From positions 38,093 to 102,092 of the forward strand of contig CAIKEH010000043.1 of NCBI GenBank assembly GCA_903826405.1: a stretch of DNA of 64,000 nt. Reading direction: 5' to 3'. Numbering within the stretch: position 1 is the stretch's first letter; each line of letters opens with the position of its first letter. Of the stretch, positions 59,716-64,000 are shown in pieces. A program made the position numbers and the translations under genes. Under the pieces are notes generated by a model that saw nothing but the letters and a program-made list of their open reading frames with translations, was not told the DNA's origin and searched no databases. The stretch is from an uncultured bacterium (lineage in GTDB: Bacteria > Bacteroidota > Bacteroidia > Chitinophagales > Chitinophagaceae).

Positions 59716-60912
59716 TCACTGATAGGTCCGAATTTTTTCATTCACTTGTTCCTCGCCCTTCAATGCATTCCCAGGAAGTGGATGTTGTTCGTCCGTCGCC
59801 GCAAGTTCAGATGCGTTGAGTACACGTGAAGCATCTTCATTCACTTTCCCCTCCTTGTCCATGACGGCTTGCAGGTCGAGTCCGAGATATTTCGCCATGA
59901 AAGGATACATGGCCAATCGTTTACCTGGGCCGTAGTCGTGCCCTTCATTAGCAAGATGTACATTGTATACTTTTTCTTCCGCATCATATAAGGTGTAGAT
60001 CTTTTTCAGAAAGGGATATTCCACCAAAGGAGTATTGCTTGTCCAATCGGAGCCATCGGACACCAACAATAAAGGCCGGGGGGCGGCAAGGGCGGCTATC
60101 TCTGTATTGTTGGTCTGGTAGTTCCCGTCCCGATGAATAGGCAACCCACTCTCGCATATGCATCCGCCAAAGAAATGTGCCGCCACCATGACCACAGGTG
60201 CCGCCACTTTGATCCTCGGGTCGAGGGCTGTAAGGAAGAAAGTCTGTGTTCCCCCTCCGGATTCTCCCGTTATACCTATCCTTTCCTTATCCACACCCGG
60301 AAGGGATAGTAGAAAATCCAATGCCCGTATGCTGTTGATCGTCTGCAGTTTCAAGGCCAGTGGTATCTCATGAGAGCATTGTTTTGAATCCCCATAGCCG
60401 ATCATGTCCCAGGTGAACACGATGGCACCCATTCTGGCCAGCGTGGCACAGCGCTTTTGCGTCTGCTCGCGAAACCGACCTTGTTGTTGGTCGTCATGGC
60501 CGTGCGGGCAGAGTATCCCTGCGTAGGTCCTGTTTTTTTTCAGAGGGCGGTATAGATTGCCGGTGACATAGAAACCCGGAATACTTTCAAAGAACACATT
60601 TTCAACGCTATACCCATCCATGACCTTTTTCGAATGGATGATGGGCATTGATCGGGTAACAGCTGGCATCCTTTCCAATTGCATACCCTCGCGCAGGTGG
60701 GATAAGATCTCAACTGAACGGACCATCCAGGCTTCCCGGGAAACCGGTACATGATCATTCAGGAATGCAGCGCCTTCTTTTTCAGTGAAGTAGGCACCTT
60801 GGCACAGGTTTTTGGAGGTTGTGATACTGCTATCTTTTACCTGGGCGTAGAGGGAGTTGAGAAAAAGACAGGTCAGTAGTGGAAATAAAAATGCAAGAGG
60901 ATGTCTATTCAT
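59716..60912 (-). CDS. Exported alpha/beta hydrolase (acetyl-xylan-esterase/dienelactone-hydrolase-like)
   Basis: Signal peptide; YAGILCPHGHDDQQQGRF, RIGITGESGGGTQTFFLTALDPRIKVAAPV (GxSxG), HDYGPGKRLAMYPFMAKYL. Confidence 0.85.
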   Translation of the reverse strand: MNRHPLAFLFPLLTCLFLNSLYAQVKDSSITTSKNLCQGAYFTEKEGAAFLNDHVPVSREAWMVRSVEILSHLREGMQLERMPAVTRSMPIIHSKKVMDGYSVENVFFESIPGFYVTGNLYRPLKKNRTYAGILCPHGHDDQQQGRFREQTQKRCATLARMGAIVFTWDMIGYGDSKQCSHEIPLALKLQTINSIRALDFLLSLPGVDKERIGITGESGGGTQTFFLTALDPRIKVAAPVVMVAAHFFGGCICESGLPIHRDGNYQTNNTEIAALAAPRPLLLVSDGSDWTSNTPLVEYPFLKKIYTLYDAEEKVYNVHLANEGHDYGPGKRLAMYPFMAKYLGLDLQAVMDKEGKVNEDASRVLNASELAATDEQHPLPGNALKGEEQVNEKIRTYQ

Positions 60913-61436
60913 GATCGAACGATTGTGATCCCGAAAAGATGCTTAGGCTTATCAATATATTAGTGGCCTCATTCTCATGAAGATACTTGAAATTGAAGCA
61001 TGCCTGTCATCAATCCTACATGATCTCTAAACCGATCCAGGAAATGACCGAATGAATGGACCAAGAGTATCTTGTGCTGAAAGCAAATGAACTCTTTTGA
61101 AATATCGAATGCAAGTAAGTTCAATCATATAAAGGCGACACCTTTTTATATTTTTACATTTTTTCAGCTAAAAAAATTATTTTTCTATTTGAGTTTAAAT
61201 TTTACCTTGGCATCGAACATTTCAGAAACGCGATTATAATCTGAATGTTCCAGGTATGCACATCATGTGTATATTTTTCACTCCGACACCTATAAGATCA
61301 TACCTACCTTAGCCTATCCTTAACCCCCTGAGCATCTTCCCCGGTCCTTCCTCCCATTGAACACTCGCGTACTGCGTCCCTATCATCACGCACTTAGCTA
61401 GCCTCATTTAGACTTACTTCTGAAACCACATTTTAG

Positions 61437-64000
61437 ATGCCTGCTTACCAGGGCTACTTGCCATGCTATGTGCATGCACGAAGGATTATATTCCCCTTCG
61501 TTGTCATGCTATCATTACTCACCTTCACCGGTTTCTCCCAGGTCAAGGTGGTCAATGAATTTCCTACTGGAGTATCCGATCGGCTTCAGTTCGAGATAGA
61601 TGCCACCAAGGATCCTCAATTGGGTTATGTCCCCAAATCAAGACTCGTAACTGCATTTCAGGATAAGCGTGGAAGGACGATGCGTACCACCATGCTGAAT
61701 GCAGCCAGTTCAACTTCCACTTCCACTCCCTTCACCTGGACCGAAAGAGGTCCATACACGGATGCCGTAGGGCCCAGCAACGGTAACACACGGGCAGCTA
61801 AAGGAGTTGCTTCGGGAAGGGTGCGCGCAATATGGGTGGATATTTCAGATGCCACCGGTAAGACTGTTTGGGTGGGTGGCATGGATGGAGGCATATGGAA
61901 GACGACTGATATCACGACAAGTCCAGCAAATTGGATACTCATCGGTGACGCATATGCTAACAATGCCGTCTCCAGCATCTGTCAGGATCCGACGAATGCC
62001 AACATCATGTATTTCGGTACCGGTGAGAAATCCATCAATGCCGATGCCATCCGTGGTGCAGGAATCTGGCAAAGTCTCGACCATGGTATAACCTGGAACA
62101 TCATGCCGAATACATCCAGTTTCTGGAACATCAGCAAACTGGTTTGCGATGCAGCCGGCAATCTTTATGCCGGTTGCAACTCATTGTCCAACACTTCAGG
62201 CGTGGAGCGATATAACAAAGCCACAGGAATCTGGACCAATATCTCCCCGAGCGGTGTGGATCCCCGCATCACAGACATGGAAATCAGTTCAACAGGCAGG
62301 CTGCATGTGGCTTGTGGTTATTACGGCTCTATTAATTCGGGATATAGGTACACGGATGCTCCTTCTACCGTCACATCATCCGGATGGACGTCTCCCGTGA
62401 CTTCTTATTCTCCTACCAATATCAATACGGAATTGGCCTGTAGTGGCAACAATTTATATGCATTGCCGGCCAATTCAACATATGCCGTGGCGACCATTTA
62501 CAAATCCACGGATGGAGGTGCCAACTGGACCCCTACGGCGACCACACCTGGATTCCAAACAAATCAGGGATGGTACAATCTGGCCGCAGCCATAGATCCC
62601 GCCAACAATAACAACGTAATCGTTGGTGGCCTCGATTGTTACAAGTCGACAGATGGGGGTAAAACCTGGCTCCAGATCAGCAATTGGGTTGGGACAACGG
62701 GGCAATATGCTCATGCTGACCAGCAGACCATCGTCTGGACGGCCAACAATCTGCTCATAGGCAATGATGGGGGTGTATTCTATTCCTCCAATGGAGGTAG
62801 CACCATAACTGATCGGAATACGGGCTTAAGGTTGAAGCAGCTTTACTCAGTGGCCATCCACCCCACCTCCACCAATTATTTCCTGGCGGGAGCGCAGGAC
62901 AATGGAGCACATCAGTATAATGGAGCCGGGCTTACGAGCACAGTTGAAGTCACAGGAGGTGATGGCGCTTTCGTTCATATCGATCAGGATCAGCCACAGT
63001 ACCAATGGACATCTTATGTATACAGCAATTACAGAAGAAGCTCGGATGGCGGTAACACCTGGACTTATGTGACAACTGACAACAATGGACGATTCATCAA
63101 TCCAACGGATTATGATGACATCAACAACATCATGTATGCCGGCTATGCCGCCAATACATTTTCTCGATGGTCCAATGCACAGACCGGCAGTACACTGACT
63201 TCTGTCACCATGACAAACTTGAATGGTGGCATCGTTTCAGCAGTCAAGGTATCTCCCTTCACTTCCAATACTGTATATTTTGGCGGGTCAGGTGGATCAC
63301 CTACATTGATCAAAGCCACCAATGCGCATGCCACACCCAGTTTCACAGAGATCAGCAGCGCTGCGATGAAGATCTCAGGTGCTTATCTTTCTTCCATCGA
63401 ATTCGGCACCAACGAAAGCAATATCATCGTCACCTTTTCCAATTATGGCATCAACAATGTCTGGATCACCCGTGACGGTGGTGCAAACTGGACCGCCGTG
63501 GATGGCAACCTTCCCGATATGCCGGTCCGTTGGGCGATGTTCTACCCTGGAGATGATACCAAAGCGATCATCGGAACGGAAACGGGGGTATGGCAAACCG
63601 CCAATTTGAACAATACCAGTGTATCGTGGGATGCTGAGCCTGGATTCCCTGATGTATCCGTTTTCATGCTTGGGTACAGACCAGGTGATCGAACTCTGGC
63701 GGTCGCTACTCATGGAAGGGGGCTGTTCACTACCGTAATACCCCAAACAACCCCATCCTGTGGAACCGTAACCGGATTGGCTGCTTCAGCCATCACGACC
63801 ACAACTGCTAACCTGGCATGGTCAGCACTTTCGGGAGCGATAAACTATGATGTCGATTACAAGCTGACAACCAGCACCACCTGGACCAATGCCGCAACGG
63901 CAACAACTAATCTGTCGGTTTCCATATCTGGACTCTCTGCGTCTTCATCATATGATTTTCAGGTCCGCGCTAATTGTACTGGCGCAACAGGCACATATGC
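61437..64000 (+). CDS. Large exported BNR/VPS10-like propeller + fibronectin type III protein, 3'-truncated by window edge
   Basis: ORF open from ATG at 61437 to window end (absent from supplied track). Signal peptide (IIFPFVVMLSLLTFTGFSQ), repeats (IYKSTDGGANWTP, CYKSTDGGKTWLQ, NVWITRDGGANWTAV), then FN3 (AITTTTANLAWSALSGAINYDVDYKLTTSTTW...LSVSISGLSASSSYDFQVRANC). Confidence 0.9.
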   Translation, partial: MPAYQGYLPCYVHARRIIFPFVVMLSLLTFTGFSQVKVVNEFPTGVSDRLQFEIDATKDPQLGYVPKSRLVTAFQDKRGRTMRTTMLNAASSTSTSTPFTWTERGPYTDAVGPSNGNTRAAKGVASGRVRAIWVDISDATGKTVWVGGMDGGIWKTTDITTSPANWILIGDAYANNAVSSICQDPTNANIMYFGTGEKSINADAIRGAGIWQSLDHGITWNIMPNTSSFWNISKLVCDAAGNLYAGCNSLSNTSGVERYNKATGIWTNISPSGVDPRITDMEISSTGRLHVACGYYGSINSGYRYTDAPSTVTSSGWTSPVTSYSPTNINTELACSGNNLYALPANSTYAVATIYKSTDGGANWTPTATTPGFQTNQGWYNLAAAIDPANNNNVIVGGLDCYKSTDGGKTWLQISNWVGTTGQYAHADQQTIVWTANNLLIGNDGGVFYSSNGGSTITDRNTGLRLKQLYSVAIHPTSTNYFLAGAQDNGAHQYNGAGLTSTVEVTGGDGAFVHIDQDQPQYQWTSYVYSNYRRSSDGGNTWTYVTTDNNGRFINPTDYDDINNIMYAGYAANTFSRWSNAQTGSTLTSVTMTNLNGGIVSAVKVSPFTSNTVYFGGSGGSPTLIKATNAHATPSFTEISSAAMKISGAYLSSIEFGTNESNIIVTFSNYGINNVWITRDGGANWTAVDGNLPDMPVRWAMFYPGDDTKAIIGTETGVWQTANLNNTSVSWDAEPGFPDVSVFMLGYRPGDRTLAVATHGRGLFTTVIPQTTPSCGTVTGLAASAITTTTANLAWSALSGAINYDVDYKLTTSTTWTNAATATTNLSVSISGLSASSSYDFQVRANCTGATGTY

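Noticed and set aside
1-64000. CRISPR arrays, integrases/transposases, toxin-antitoxin or defence operons, tRNA/rRNA genes
   Set aside because: Looked for regularly spaced repeats, characteristic protein motifs and RNA gene signatures; none seen by eye.

Overview
The window is 64 kb of ordinary-looking Bacteroidota chromosome. Many genes are secreted hydrolases or hydrolase-like proteins, and the protein families and architectures suggest a Chitinophagaceae-like organism (inference). I see no rRNA, tRNA, CRISPR array, transposase or phage module. Most CDS are metabolic or exported: SDR, M20 and amidohydrolase enzymes, a Cys/Met PLP enzyme, acyl-CoA ligase, SolA-like oxidase, symporters, penicillin acylase-like, PurT, AsmA, SdaA, GH43- and GH78-like hydrolases, BNR/VPS10-like proteins, TauE/SafE and a sugar operon. 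The regions most worth a second look are: (1) a membrane redox cluster at ~0.6-4.0 kb, with a ferric-reductase-like TM/Rieske/Cys-motif fusion next to a Rieske-flavodoxin fusion broken by a frameshift and an in-frame TAG; (2) a two-gene cassette at ~8.7-11.1 kb encoding a Tat-type beta-propeller and an exported LanC-like protein with a CCG zinc motif and a Cys/Ser/Thr-rich C-terminal tail; (3) a 14-nt poly-G/C tract plus a perfect inverted repeat just upstream of a putative membrane-anchored sensor/regulator; (4) a permease/epimerase/DegT aminotransferase/GHMP kinase sugar operon at ~49.9-54.6 kb; (5) a 15-bp tandem repeat family around 6.84-7.00 kb; and (6) a symporter fused to a solute-binding domain. 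All functional calls come from reading motifs by eye; no database search was run.
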